Shown: positions 54,457 through 62,774 of the stretch, piece by piece
Position numbering within the stretch: position 1 is the stretch's first letter
Layout: each line of letters opens with the position of its first letter
Assembly (NCBI GenBank): GCA_024434115.1
Contig: QMIT01000005.1
Location: 124,001 to 188,000 of the forward strand
DNA: 64,000 nucleotides
Origin: Chloroflexota bacterium
GTDB taxonomy: Bacteria; Chloroflexota; Anaerolineae; Aggregatilineales; J027
Direction: 5' to 3'
Program-made: the position numbers and the translations under genes
The notes under the pieces: generated by a model
What the model was told of the DNA's origin: nothing
The model's database searches: none
What the model saw: the letters and a program-made list of their open reading frames with translations, nothing else

Positions 54457-55284
54457 TTAGGGGTAACTAAAAGTATAGCCATAGGTATGCGTGCGCGGGA
54501 TGCCGTCAAAAATGATGACATGCACCTTGCCATCGTCCAGCGGGCCGACATTGACTTGATACTCGCCAGTAGTCAACTTATAGACACTGATAAAGCCGTC
54601 AGCGGTTTTGGCGATCAGGGTGTTTTTAGCCGGAAAATCGGGTAGGGCCAGCAGTTTTTTGGCTGATACATAGAGCAAGGGCACACCTGTTAGGTCGCGG
54701 ATGTCAATAAATGGCGTGTTAGTGGCGACGGCGGGTGTATAGATGACCACAGGCAGCGAGGAATCGTGGACTCGTGCCAAACCAGCGGCTGCTTCGGCGG
54801 CAAGGGTGGGGTCATCAACAGCGATCGGTGCAAGGGTCGCACCTGTCACTGTCATCTCGTAAAGAAAACTGCAACCCGAGGGAATGCCGCCGAGGGTAAT
54901 GGAATTGATAGTGACACTGATTTCGACTGCGCCGGAGCTTGGCATGACCCGTGAATAGGTCTGGGTGCCGTTAAAGGTGACGTAACCACTGCCACCCCCC
55001 GGTGGGAGGTTGAGTGAGCCGACGACGGTGCCAATCGAAGTATCCAGACGGGCGGACGCAAAACCGCACGAACCGGAATAGACAAGATCAAGCGTAATGA
55101 TCTGGCCCGCTTCGGCGTAGACGGTATAGCTGTCGGCGTCTACATACGTCCAGATCGTATTGCTGAGAAATGTTCCGACAGAACCACTAAAGGTCAGGGG
55201 AGTGGCGGCCTGTGTTGACGGAATTGACCCCAACAGACTGAGGCCAATCAGCGCGACGACAAGGCCGAATCGCAAAACAGTCAT
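54457..55284 (-). CDS. Secreted protein, second of three paralogues
   Basis: 275 residues from the ATG at 55284. Signal peptide to about 26 (STQAATP). Same plan: beta-sandwich, linker (AAEAAAGLARVHDSSLPVVIYTPA), and a C-terminal domain LLALPDFPAKNTLIAKTADGFISVYKLTTGEYQVNVGPLDDGKVHVIIFDG. Here the middle region is shorter (FIDIRDLTG). 14 bases separate its stop from the next start. Confidence 0.8.
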   Translation of the reverse strand: MTVLRFGLVVALIGLSLLGSIPSTQAATPLTFSGSVGTFLSNTIWTYVDADSYTVYAEAGQIITLDLVYSGSCGFASARLDTSIGTVVGSLNLPPGGGSGYVTFNGTQTYSRVMPSSGAVEISVTINSITLGGIPSGCSFLYEMTVTGATLAPIAVDDPTLAAEAAAGLARVHDSSLPVVIYTPAVATNTPFIDIRDLTGVPLLYVSAKKLLALPDFPAKNTLIAKTADGFISVYKLTTGEYQVNVGPLDDGKVHVIIFDGIPRTHTYGYTFSYP

Positions 55285-55306
55285 TCGAATTTTGCCTTTC
55301 TGTACC

Positions 55307-56128
55307 CTACTCGACTTCCAACGTATACCCATAGACGTGGGTCGGCGGGATGGCATCAAAAATACGGACATGGACTTTGCCATCATCTAGCGGGCCAATA
55401 TTGACCTGATACTCCCCTGTTCGGAGCTTGTAGACACTCACTAGGCCGTCACGGGCGATCAGGATGTTTTCTACAGGGAATTCGGGCAGGCCCAACAGTT
55501 CATCTTCGGAAATGTAGAGGAAGGGTTGACCGACGCCATGCTCATCCAACTGCCAGATGTCAATGAACAAATCGCCATTGGCAGCGGCGGCAGCGGTGGG
55601 GGTGTAGATCACCACAGGCAACTCACTACCGGGTGGCAGACGTTGGAGTCCGGCGGCTTCTTCGGCGGCATACGGATTTTCAGTAGGGGGCGGTGGGGCA
55701 TTCACATTTACCGTCATGGTATAGTCAAGAGTCGCCACTTCCATAACTGATGTGGCGTGCCGACACGCAACTTCCAGCCTGAGCGCCACATCCCCATCTA
55801 CATAGGGCGTGTAAGTATAAGTCGCGCTACCCGTAAAACCGCCATACGAATAAGTCATCATTGGATACGGGGTGTCGCGGTTGAAGCTGATGACGACCCA
55901 AGCGCCGCCGCAGGTGTTATAACCGGAATAGTCGAGTGTAACATTGAGAGTGTCGCCGACGAGTGCCGGGATTTGATAGGTAACACTGCTAGGGTTGTTT
56001 GCGCCGGGTCCAGAACTCAGGTTGCCTGTGTAGACAGCCCCCGCCGCCGATTCAAAGCCGATCATGAGATTAACCAAAATGACTAGGATGATGGCTGCGA
56101 TGCGAAACCAAACATGCAATTTCAACAT
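55307..56128 (-). CDS. Secreted protein, first of three paralogues
   Basis: 273 residues from the ATG at 56128 (AAGGAGTTCACG upstream). Signal peptide to about 29 (ESAAGA). Same plan as the two downstream genes: beta-sandwich (SVTYQIPALVGDTLNVTLDYSGYNTCGG), then AAEEAAGLQRLPPGSELPVVIYTPTAAAA, LFIDIWQLDEHGVGQPFLYIS and the C-terminal LLGLPEFPVENILIARDGLVSVYKLRTGEYQVNIGP. First gene of an operon with 22- and 14-base gaps. Confidence 0.8.
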   Translation of the reverse strand: MLKLHVWFRIAAIILVILVNLMIGFESAAGAVYTGNLSSGPGANNPSSVTYQIPALVGDTLNVTLDYSGYNTCGGAWVVISFNRDTPYPMMTYSYGGFTGSATYTYTPYVDGDVALRLEVACRHATSVMEVATLDYTMTVNVNAPPPPTENPYAAEEAAGLQRLPPGSELPVVIYTPTAAAAANGDLFIDIWQLDEHGVGQPFLYISEDELLGLPEFPVENILIARDGLVSVYKLRTGEYQVNIGPLDDGKVHVRIFDAIPPTHVYGYTLEVE

Positions 56129-56408
56129 CGTGAACTCCTTATGATAGATAACGAAAAAAGCCACAAGGAAACTGCGAAGCGGGCAGGGGAAACCGGGGTA
56201 GGTTGAAGATAGGATGACGCAATAAAGGCTGCGACGAGGCTTAACCCGGTGCAACCTGATGATATTTTACCTCCTAAACTGAATATTAATTTTATGGCGC
56301 ATCTATCGTTATGGGAGTGACATTTAGCATAAAATCTTTGTGCGAATGGATAGAAGAGGGCTAGAATATTGATGGGGCGGATTTACTTTAACTGTGAGAG
56401 GTGGTGGG

Positions 56409-57347
56409 ATGAAAGTAAGACTGATATTCCTATTGGTGATGTGGGTGATGGTTACGCTTGCTTGTTCGCTGACCGAAGATGACAGCAGCAATGCACCCAC
56501 CCTGCGGCCCGCGCTTCCAACGGCGGATTTAACCATCGTCGCTCAAGCCAATGCGACATCAACCGCGTTGGTTAGCCGCACCACAACCCCGCCAGCAACC
56601 GTTACCGTGAGCAGCGGCACGGGTAATACCGGGACGGGGAATAATACCAACCCCAACTGCACCCCCCGTACCGATTGGCCCGTGATGGTGGTGGCCTTTG
56701 GCGATACACTGGGGGTTATTGCAGCGTTGACCAATACCACCGTAGACGCTTTGGTACAAGCTAACTGCCTGCTGGATGCTGATGCGATTTTTGCGGGACA
56801 GCAGTTACGGGTACCCGTTGTGCCGATTCAGCCGACGGGGGTAGTTCCGACAGGATGCACTACCGCGTTTTTCTTCACCTTTGAGGTGGGCAAGGCTGAT
56901 GCGTCCGGGTTGTGTCCACTGGCGATGGAATCGGTTGCCGCCGTTGGGCAAGATTTTGAAGGCGGGCGGGTCTATAGGTATGCCCCACCCATCGGCGCAT
57001 CTGACCCACGTGGCACGATTTACATCATCTATAATACGGGCTATTGGGAAACGGTAGTGGATACATGGGACCCCAGCCAGCCCTTAAGTGATGCCAGCAT
57101 TGTGCCACCGACAGGCCGCTATCAACCCACCGGGCCAATCGGCAAGGTGTGGCGCGAGAATCCACAAATTCGGCAGGCGTTGGGCTGGGCCTATACGCCA
57201 GAAGCCGCGTTCGCAGGGCGTATCCAAAATATGCCTCCCACAACGGGTGTTTACTATTTCTACATTGATCACGGCAAGGGCATCGTTTTGCGGCTCTATT
57301 CGGTCAACATGGGGCCAAACACGTGGGAAGTGGTAGGTAGCTACTAG
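56409..57347 (+). CDS. LysM-domain lipoprotein
   Basis: 312 residues from the ATG at 56409, with AGAGG at 56398-56402. A lipoprotein signal ends in the lipobox VTLAC|S. After a Ser/Thr-rich linker comes one LysM-like domain (VVAFGDTLGVIAALTNTTVDALVQANCLLDADAIFAGQQLRVPV), which binds peptidoglycan-type glycans. The C-terminal part (about 150-312) is an unrecognised domain with WRENPQIRQALGWAYTPEAAFAG. One base separates its stop from the GGDEF gene start. Confidence 0.85.
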   Translation: MKVRLIFLLVMWVMVTLACSLTEDDSSNAPTLRPALPTADLTIVAQANATSTALVSRTTTPPATVTVSSGTGNTGTGNNTNPNCTPRTDWPVMVVAFGDTLGVIAALTNTTVDALVQANCLLDADAIFAGQQLRVPVVPIQPTGVVPTGCTTAFFFTFEVGKADASGLCPLAMESVAAVGQDFEGGRVYRYAPPIGASDPRGTIYIIYNTGYWETVVDTWDPSQPLSDASIVPPTGRYQPTGPIGKVWRENPQIRQALGWAYTPEAAFAGRIQNMPPTTGVYYFYIDHGKGIVLRLYSVNMGPNTWEVVGSY

Positions 57348-57348
57348 G

Positions 57349-57915
57349 ATGACAAGGCCGCGCGGTGAAAAAGATTCGTTTTTCGATTTGCTGACTGGCT
57401 TGCCGAACCGTTGGCGCTTTGAAAAACGTCTCCAGCAAATCATTCTGCGGGCCGAAGTGCGTGAAAACAGTGTCGGGTTGGTGCTGCTGGATTTGGCAGG
57501 CCTCAAACGTATCAACTCGACATTGGGGCACACCGCCGGGGATGCGATGGTGCGGGAGGCCGCTGAGATTATCAAAGCTCATGCACCCCCCGGTGCGCTC
57601 ATTGGTCGTATGGATGGGGATGAATTTGGCGTCCTACTGACTGATTTGCGCGGTGACGCCGTTGTCACCACTATGACATGGGCGGAAGGGCTATTGACGG
57701 CAATTCAGGCAATTGAACTGACGTTTGAAGGTCGGCGGGTGGGCATTGGGGCCAATATGGGTATGAGCTTTTGCCCGCAGGATGCCGATAATGGGCCGGA
57801 ATTGTTCCAACAGGCCTACCTTGCGTTGCAAGCTGCCAAAAAAGTGGGGAGCAACACCCTGCGCCGCTTTGTGCCGATCATGCAGACGGCGGCATGGGAT
57901 GATTTTGAAATCTGA
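57349..57915 (+). CDS. GGDEF-domain protein with altered signature
   Basis: 188 residues, made of one GGDEF domain only. It opens with DLLTGLPNRWRFEKRL, as in diguanylate cyclases, but the signature is Asp89-Gly-Asp-Glu-Phe93 (canonical GGDEF), so the first Gly is Asp. The I-site RxxD is not apparent. It might be active, weak or a c-di-GMP binder. It has no sensor or membrane part and starts one base after the LysM gene, suggesting a shared mRNA and perhaps linked function. Confidence 0.8.
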   Translation: MTRPRGEKDSFFDLLTGLPNRWRFEKRLQQIILRAEVRENSVGLVLLDLAGLKRINSTLGHTAGDAMVREAAEIIKAHAPPGALIGRMDGDEFGVLLTDLRGDAVVTTMTWAEGLLTAIQAIELTFEGRRVGIGANMGMSFCPQDADNGPELFQQAYLALQAAKKVGSNTLRRFVPIMQTAAWDDFEI

Positions 57916-57942
57916 AGTTTAGGACAATTTTTGTGAGGGGCT

Positions 57943-58236
57943 ATGTCCGAAAAAAAACCAACTTATGAAGAACTGCTGCAATTGGTCGCCAATCTCCGTC
58001 AGCAAATTACCGCCTTACGACCAGAAGCCGGCACCCCCGATGTGTTTGTGCGCGAAAATGCCCTGCGGATGATTGACCATATGGTGCCGGAAATCCGCGA
58101 GGCCCAAATGCGTGGCACAGCAAAATTACCTGCTTTGCCCACCGAGGACGCCGATAAAGAAAAAAAGACATCTGCGAATGCACGTGATACCCTGCCCGCC
58201 CTGCCGAAAACCGCGCCGCTGAAAAAGCCGGATTAA
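57943..58236 (+). CDS. Small hypothetical coiled-coil protein
   Basis: 97 residues: an amphipathic helical N-terminal part (YEELLQLVANLRQQITALR) and a charged, proline- and alanine-rich tail. Starts after GAGGGGCT, 27 bases after the GGDEF gene, so it may be part of that operon. No family recognised. Confidence 0.55.
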   Translation: MSEKKPTYEELLQLVANLRQQITALRPEAGTPDVFVRENALRMIDHMVPEIREAQMRGTAKLPALPTEDADKEKKTSANARDTLPALPKTAPLKKPD

Positions 58237-58326
58237 GTTCGACTATAAAGTGAAGGAGGAGGAATTTTATCCCGCCTCAATCTAAAGTTCGATTCTGATA
58301 CAGAATAGTAAGACAGGTGAAAATCT

Positions 58327-59502
58327 ATGTTTGCCAGACAACGACGACCCACTACCGCACTAGATGGCACAGAACCGCCAGTCCGCCTTGTAAAACATTC
58401 CCCAGAGTTGAACTCATCGGGTAATCCGCCTTTACAGGGTTCCCCGCATGGAAATCCACCTTTGACCACCTCTTTCGTACAGCAGCTACAGCGGACACAT
58501 GGCAATCGCTATGTCACCGCATTAGCAGAACGCCATCGAAATGCAGTGCCCGAAATACAGCGGACGTGTGCCTGTGGTGGGACGTGTGACCATTGCCAAG
58601 AAGAAGATGAAGGCTTGGTGAACCGCAGTCTCATTCAAAGAGAATTGCCCTTTGAATCATCCCCCTTTAGCGCCGATTCACAAGATGATAAAAAAGCCCC
58701 GGAAGGCTTCTGTACGCCCTTTGAATCCAATTGGGATCTGGTTGTCGCCAAAGCCAAAATGACGGAGGTGTTACTGCCGTTTTTGCTGGCAAAATATAAG
58801 CTGGATACTTTTCTGTTATATCTAGACTATTTGACCTCACCCAGCAGCGGTGCGAAACTTTTTACCGATGAAGAGAACGCATTTGTGAAATCCTATACCA
58901 ATTCACCCGTGACAACGGATGAAGTCGTAAAAATCGTCATCGAAATTCAAGATGCCATTCCCGGTAAGGTTAAATTGGAAGATTTACCCCCCGGCGAAGA
59001 AGTCCGTATGCCTATTGTGTACTTTTTGGGTGAGGACGGGTTAAAGCGCAAGACGAATTATGATCATGTGGACGAAGCGCCCGGCGTCACGGCGGGTGGG
59101 GTTGGCTCATCGGATTTCGGCGATGATTATCGTCAGATAAACGGAGAGGTCGTGTTTCTACGTAAAGTGGATGGCAGCGGCAAGACCACCGATGTCTCCA
59201 TGACTACCGAAATTAGTTTCACTGTTGCAGATGCGATTGATTTTTGCCCCGGTGATGCGGGATTACCGGAGGAACAGAAAGCAACCTTGCCTTTAAGCCG
59301 TCTAGAAGCCAGTGGTGCGGCCTTTGACCGTCCGTTTATTGTGACATTTGATCGCACTAATGGGCCGATCCCGGTAGACCCCGCACGTTTCCAAAGTGGA
59401 ACGGGCAATGGCACAACGGGTTCCCTCGATACCCCCAACGAGGAATCCGGTATGGCGTGGAATGAATGGTTTGAGAGCGCCACTGATACGCTTTTCTCAT
59501 AA
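58327..59502 (+). CDS. eCIS-cargo-like orphan protein with CxC-x3-CxxC motif
   Basis: 391 residues. The N-terminal 90 residues look like leaders of extracellular contractile injection system cargo: a VQQLQRTHGNRYVTAL helix (51-66), then IQRTCACGGTCDHCQEEDEG with Cys81, 83, 87 and 90. The rest is a long unrecognised region with several acidic segments, ending in IPVDPARFQSGTG. No sheath, tube or baseplate gene is in the window, so this would be an orphan cargo. Calling it a toxin is not supported by any catalytic motif. Confidence 0.55.
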   Translation: MFARQRRPTTALDGTEPPVRLVKHSPELNSSGNPPLQGSPHGNPPLTTSFVQQLQRTHGNRYVTALAERHRNAVPEIQRTCACGGTCDHCQEEDEGLVNRSLIQRELPFESSPFSADSQDDKKAPEGFCTPFESNWDLVVAKAKMTEVLLPFLLAKYKLDTFLLYLDYLTSPSSGAKLFTDEENAFVKSYTNSPVTTDEVVKIVIEIQDAIPGKVKLEDLPPGEEVRMPIVYFLGEDGLKRKTNYDHVDEAPGVTAGGVGSSDFGDDYRQINGEVVFLRKVDGSGKTTDVSMTTEISFTVADAIDFCPGDAGLPEEQKATLPLSRLEASGAAFDRPFIVTFDRTNGPIPVDPARFQSGTGNGTTGSLDTPNEESGMAWNEWFESATDTLFS

Positions 59503-59530
59503 GTATTAAACTGAACAATTTACAAAAAAT

Positions 59531-59556
59531 AGCCGCCTCAATCGGGGTGGCTTTTT
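59531..59556 (+). terminator. Terminator after the eCIS-like gene
   Basis: AGCCGCC (59531-59537) and GGTGGCT (59546-59552) pair with one G-U pair, followed by a five-T run. This hairpin is part of the repeated unit at 59532-59598 and 61106-61174. Confidence 0.65.
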
Positions 59557-59598
59557 GTTGCCTATCAAAGAAAAAAGGCATTTTTGCGGGTGGCTAAT
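59532..59598 (+). repeat. Repeat copy 1 (67 bases)
   Basis: Matches 61106-61174 with six substitutions and two one-base indels. The first 25 bases form a terminator hairpin; the rest has AAAAAAGGCATTTTTG and ends in GTGGCTAAT. Copy 1 is directly followed by the sigma-gene remnant. Confidence 0.8.
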
Positions 59599-59638
59599 TC
59601 ATCCCATGTGCAAAGTAGCTTGCCTCGCCTGACCTAGA

Positions 59639-59836
59639 GAGCGATTGGCAACTCTGGCTCAACAGAGTGATAAAGATACGTTTATGGCCCTTTATAACCG
59701 CTATCTGGCAAGGGTGTTTAACCGGGTTAAAAGCCGCGTGCCACCTCAAGCTGCGGAGGATGTGACGCAGGAGGCATGGTGCGCCCTCTACCAAAATTTG
59801 AACGCCGAGGCCGTGTTCAATGACGCTACATGGTAA
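59639..59836 (+). pseudogene. Truncated copy of the ECF sigma factor gene
   Basis: Copies the intact sigma gene at 62208-62762. In 59639-59777, 129 of 139 bases match 62232-62370, starting at the codons for EQLATLAQQ and continuing through MALYNRYLA-VFNRVKSRVPPQ-AEDVTQEA. After GAGGCAT a nine-base deletion and frameshifts break the reading frame, and a stop occurs at 59834-59836. The sigma-2 region is only partly present and region 4 is missing, so it is not functional. Confidence 0.85.
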
Positions 59837-59905
59837 AATCAGGACGACCCTATCCCGATACAGAATAATGAAGGTAGTGCAGGCTTGTATGTGAAAAGTT
59901 AATAG

Positions 59906-59934
59906 TTGACTTGTGGTTATATCAGATTTCGAAT
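59906..59934 (+). promoter_or_regulatory. Possible promoter of the fasciclin protein gene
   Basis: TTGACT (59906-59911) and TCGAAT (59929-59934), spacer 17 bases, about 60 bases before the ATG. The -10 box matches four of six. Confidence 0.3.
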
Positions 59935-59995
59935 AGACTGTTTCATGTAGGTGGGGAAACCTAACGTCGTTTGTAAGTCTCAAGAGGATACCCCT

Positions 59996-61078
59996 ATGTT
60001 GAAGAAGTCTATTGTTTTGCTTTTGGTCGTGTTGAGTCTTGTTGTCATTCTCCCCATAGGTCGGCCAGTCGCCGCCCAGCAAACCACACCCGATGCCCAG
60101 TTTCGCCTAATTCAAATGGTTTTACCCCAAGCCGATGTTTGGCTTGATGGGGAAATCATTTGGTCTGGCCTGCACTATGTCATCACCTCCGATTCGGCAG
60201 CGATTGAGCCGGGGACACACACCATCGCCATTTCTGCTGCTGGTTCGACTGAGCCAATCGCATCGGTTGACCTTGAAGTGGAGGAGGGCCATCAATATAC
60301 GATTGCCACGATGGGTGAATATGAATCCCCGACGCCGGAGTTGGTGGTGATTGACGAAACGACGGTGCTGGCGAATTACCAAGACACGGGTAGTAATGCC
60401 ATCATTATTCAAAATGGGTCAGGGTCGCCGCCTGTGGATGTGTTTTTCGTGGACACGATTGTGATTACCGAGTTGGGCTTTGGGGAATATGGCATCGCCG
60501 CAGCGCCACTGGGTCTGTTTCATGCTGGTGCAACGGCAGTCGGTCAGCCGGACAGTGTGCTGTTTGAGTCCGAGTATTTTGCTGTACCGGGAACCACCGC
60601 GATTGCCTATCTAACGGGCACGTTTCCGGACATTCACCGCAATTTCTTCACGTCCACGCAGGACAATATGCCGGATTATCTGCTTGCCAGTGCCGCCCTA
60701 CCGGAAAGCCGGGTTTCTGTAATGGTAGATTTGTTGACGACGGCGGGACTGTTGGAGCTTCTCGATCAAGGGGAGTTTACTCTGTTCGCGCCTAACAATG
60801 CCGCCTTTGCAGCCCAAACCGAAGGCCTGTTTAATCTGGATGACCCCACGACATTGGCAGAAGTCATGAGTTACCATATCGTGCCGGAATATCTTTCACC
60901 CAACGATTTGGTGGGCGAACACACCATCACCTCGCTAAATGGAGCGACATTTGACGTGGCCTATACTCCCGGTGAGTCCTTTACAGTCAATGGGACAGCC
61001 AATCTGGTGCTGCAATTCCGCGTTGGCAACGGCATCATTTATCTGATTGATACGGTTCTCGCACCGCCAACCGAATAA
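59996..61078 (+). CDS. Secreted DUF4397-fasciclin protein
   Basis: 360 residues from the ATG at 59996, signal peptide to about 27 (PVAAQQ). The first half is a DUF4397 unit (FRLIQMVLPQADVWLDGEIIW, TIAISAAG) and the second a fasciclin (FAS1) domain (MVDLLTTAGLLELLDQGEFTLFAPNNAAFAAQ, EVMSYHIVPEYL, VNGTANLVLQFRVGNGIIYLID). FAS1 domains mediate adhesion. The fusion, secreted and with no anchor, fits an extracellular matrix protein. Confidence 0.87.
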   Translation: MLKKSIVLLLVVLSLVVILPIGRPVAAQQTTPDAQFRLIQMVLPQADVWLDGEIIWSGLHYVITSDSAAIEPGTHTIAISAAGSTEPIASVDLEVEEGHQYTIATMGEYESPTPELVVIDETTVLANYQDTGSNAIIIQNGSGSPPVDVFFVDTIVITELGFGEYGIAAAPLGLFHAGATAVGQPDSVLFESEYFAVPGTTAIAYLTGTFPDIHRNFFTSTQDNMPDYLLASAALPESRVSVMVDLLTTAGLLELLDQGEFTLFAPNNAAFAAQTEGLFNLDDPTTLAEVMSYHIVPEYLSPNDLVGEHTITSLNGATFDVAYTPGESFTVNGTANLVLQFRVGNGIIYLIDTVLAPPTE

Positions 61079-61105
61079 TCTAAGCATTTAGGAAGTGGTC
61101 AAAAG

Positions 61106-61174
61106 GCTGCCTCAATTCGGGGTGGCTTTTTTGTTGCCCATCACTGAAAAAAGGCATTTTTGTGCGTGGCTAAT
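61106..61174 (+). repeat. Repeat copy 2 (69 bases)
   Basis: Matches 59532-59598 with six substitutions and two one-base indels. The hairpin here has GCTGCC and GGTGGC with two G-U pairs and a T-run at 61127-61132, so it is the terminator of the fasciclin gene. It is followed by a toxin-antitoxin pair and the intact sigma gene. Confidence 0.8.
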
Positions 61175-61215
61175 CTCGGATATACTTGTCGAAGATTCAT
61201 CTGAGGATACGATCC

Positions 61216-61722
61216 ATGAGCAATTTCGAGATTTCGGAAAATCTACAAGAGTTGATTCTGGCTGTGGCTCGACAGCAACACCGCGACCCGGAAGAACTCT
61301 TGGAGTTGATGTTACGTCAATATGAGAGGGCGACTGAACCCTCGCAAGTTGCGCCACGCCCTAGCATGAGTCTGACTGATGACGATATTGAAATTCCCGC
61401 CAACACCGCCGACCCCGAGGCCTACCGTGCCGCCGTGCGAGCGATGCGTCCGAAATTGTATCGAATTGCTCGCCGCTATTGGCTGGAACAGGGAGATATT
61501 GAACGATTGGCGCTCACGGACGAAGAACTCGACAAAGTATTTTGGCTTATTGACCACGAGGGTAGGCCGCGTTTCAAATCGGAACAGGGTATCTATCAAC
61601 CACCGCCCGACCCATTGGACGACTTGATAGGCGTGATTGAGACGCAGAATACTGACCTTTCGATGACGGTACGGGAGTCAGTAGCAGCACACTTTAGGCA
61701 AAAAGATGGCGATTTTGATTGA
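61216..61722 (+). CDS. Acidic antitoxin-like protein paired with PIN toxin
   Basis: 168 residues from the ATG at 61216 (GAGGA eight bases before). The N-terminal part is helical (ISENLQELILAVARQQHRDPEELLELML), as in ribbon-helix-helix or short VapB-like proteins; the rest is acidic and longer than usual antitoxins. Its 3' end overlaps the PIN gene by 17 bases. The antitoxin role is inferred from that overlap only; no DNA-binding motif is certain. Confidence 0.6.
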   Translation: MSNFEISENLQELILAVARQQHRDPEELLELMLRQYERATEPSQVAPRPSMSLTDDDIEIPANTADPEAYRAAVRAMRPKLYRIARRYWLEQGDIERLALTDEELDKVFWLIDHEGRPRFKSEQGIYQPPPDPLDDLIGVIETQNTDLSMTVRESVAAHFRQKDGDFD

Positions 61723-62119
61723 TACCAATTTTTTGGTGGCGGTGGCTTCAAAACGGGATGTAAATCATGAAGCCGCACGGGCAGCATTACGTGGGTTATT
61801 GGGACGACGGGTGATTCCAAATGCCGTTTTGCCGGAGATTTTCTACATGCTCAAAGAGCGTGAATACTATTTAACTGCTGTGCAAATGTTTAATCGTCTC
61901 TATTCGGGAGCATTCCAATTAGAAAACTTGGTCAATGAAGATTTCCGGCGCATGGAAGAAATTATGCTGCAATATGCTGACCATCAATTTGATTTTGTAG
62001 ATACGGCGATTATGGCATTATCGGAACGACTGAAAATTACACAGGTATACACTTTTGACCGACGGGATTTCACCATTTTTCGACCTAAACATAGCGATTA
62101 TTTGGAACTGTTGCCATAG
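61706..62119 (+). CDS. PIN-domain toxin (VapC-like)
   Basis: 137 residues. PIN acidic residues: Asp6 (LIDTNFL), Glu44 (LPEIFYML), Asp99 (DFVDTAIMALSERL) and Asp118 (TFDRRDF). All four are present, so it should be an active endoribonuclease if expressed. It overlaps the upstream acidic protein gene by 17 bases, a typical toxin-antitoxin arrangement. Confidence 0.87.
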   Translation: MAILIDTNFLVAVASKRDVNHEAARAALRGLLGRRVIPNAVLPEIFYMLKEREYYLTAVQMFNRLYSGAFQLENLVNEDFRRMEEIMLQYADHQFDFVDTAIMALSERLKITQVYTFDRRDFTIFRPKHSDYLELLP

Positions 62120-62207
62120 GTTTGTGAATGGTTGATGAATTTTTTAAATTTCCAACTTTCTGCAACCCGTTTTGGCTGGCTTTTACGACAAAAGGAACAG
62201 CAAGAAA

Positions 62208-62762
62208 ATGAATAACCGAGACGCCAGCGACGAGCAATTGGCAACTCTGGCTCAACAGGGTGATAAAGATGCGTTTATGGCCCTCTATAACCGCTATCTG
62301 GCAAAGGTGTTTAATCGGGTCAAAAGCCGAGTGCCACCTCAAGATGCGGAGGACGTGACGCAGGAGGCATTTGTGGCGATGGTGCGCTCACTACCAAAAT
62401 TTGAACGGCGAGCCAAATTTAACACATGGCTCTACACCATCGTCAACCGCCAGATTGCCGATTATTACCGCCGACGGGGCAAAGGTGGCAACCCGGGTGG
62501 GGAAGTCAGTCTTGAGGATGTTGAGCATACGGCGCGGGCAGGATTATATGAGACGGATTCTTTAGGTGAACGAGGGTTGATTCAAAAAGCGCTGCATACC
62601 CTCCCCGAACATTATCAGGAAATCATCATGCTGCGGTTTGCCGATGGCCTGAGTTTCCAAGAAATTGCGGATGAACGGGGACAAACGTTGGATGCAGTCA
62701 AGTCGCTGTATCGGCGGGCGATTGAGGCGCTACGGGATCAAGTCGGTGGAACTATACATTAA
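62208..62762 (+). CDS. ECF RNA polymerase sigma factor
   Basis: 184 residues from the ATG at 62208 (AAGGA upstream). Sigma-70 region 2: DAFMALYNRYLAKVFNRVKSRV then DAEDVTQEAFVAMVRSLPKFERRAKFNTWLYTIVNRQIADYYRR. Region 4: LPEHYQEIIMLRFADGLSFQEIADERGQTLDAVKSLYRRAIEALR. The next gene encodes a membrane protein that may be its anti-sigma factor, 12 bases away. A partial copy of the gene lies at 59639-59836. Confidence 0.92.
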   Translation: MNNRDASDEQLATLAQQGDKDAFMALYNRYLAKVFNRVKSRVPPQDAEDVTQEAFVAMVRSLPKFERRAKFNTWLYTIVNRQIADYYRRRGKGGNPGGEVSLEDVEHTARAGLYETDSLGERGLIQKALHTLPEHYQEIIMLRFADGLSFQEIADERGQTLDAVKSLYRRAIEALRDQVGGTIH

Positions 62763-62774
62763 AAGAGGTGCGGC

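Noticed and set aside
59645..59836. A small functional protein of 63 codons at the sigma remnant
   Set aside because: It is a truncated, frameshifted copy of the intact sigma gene with a deletion and a premature stop and no ribosome site.
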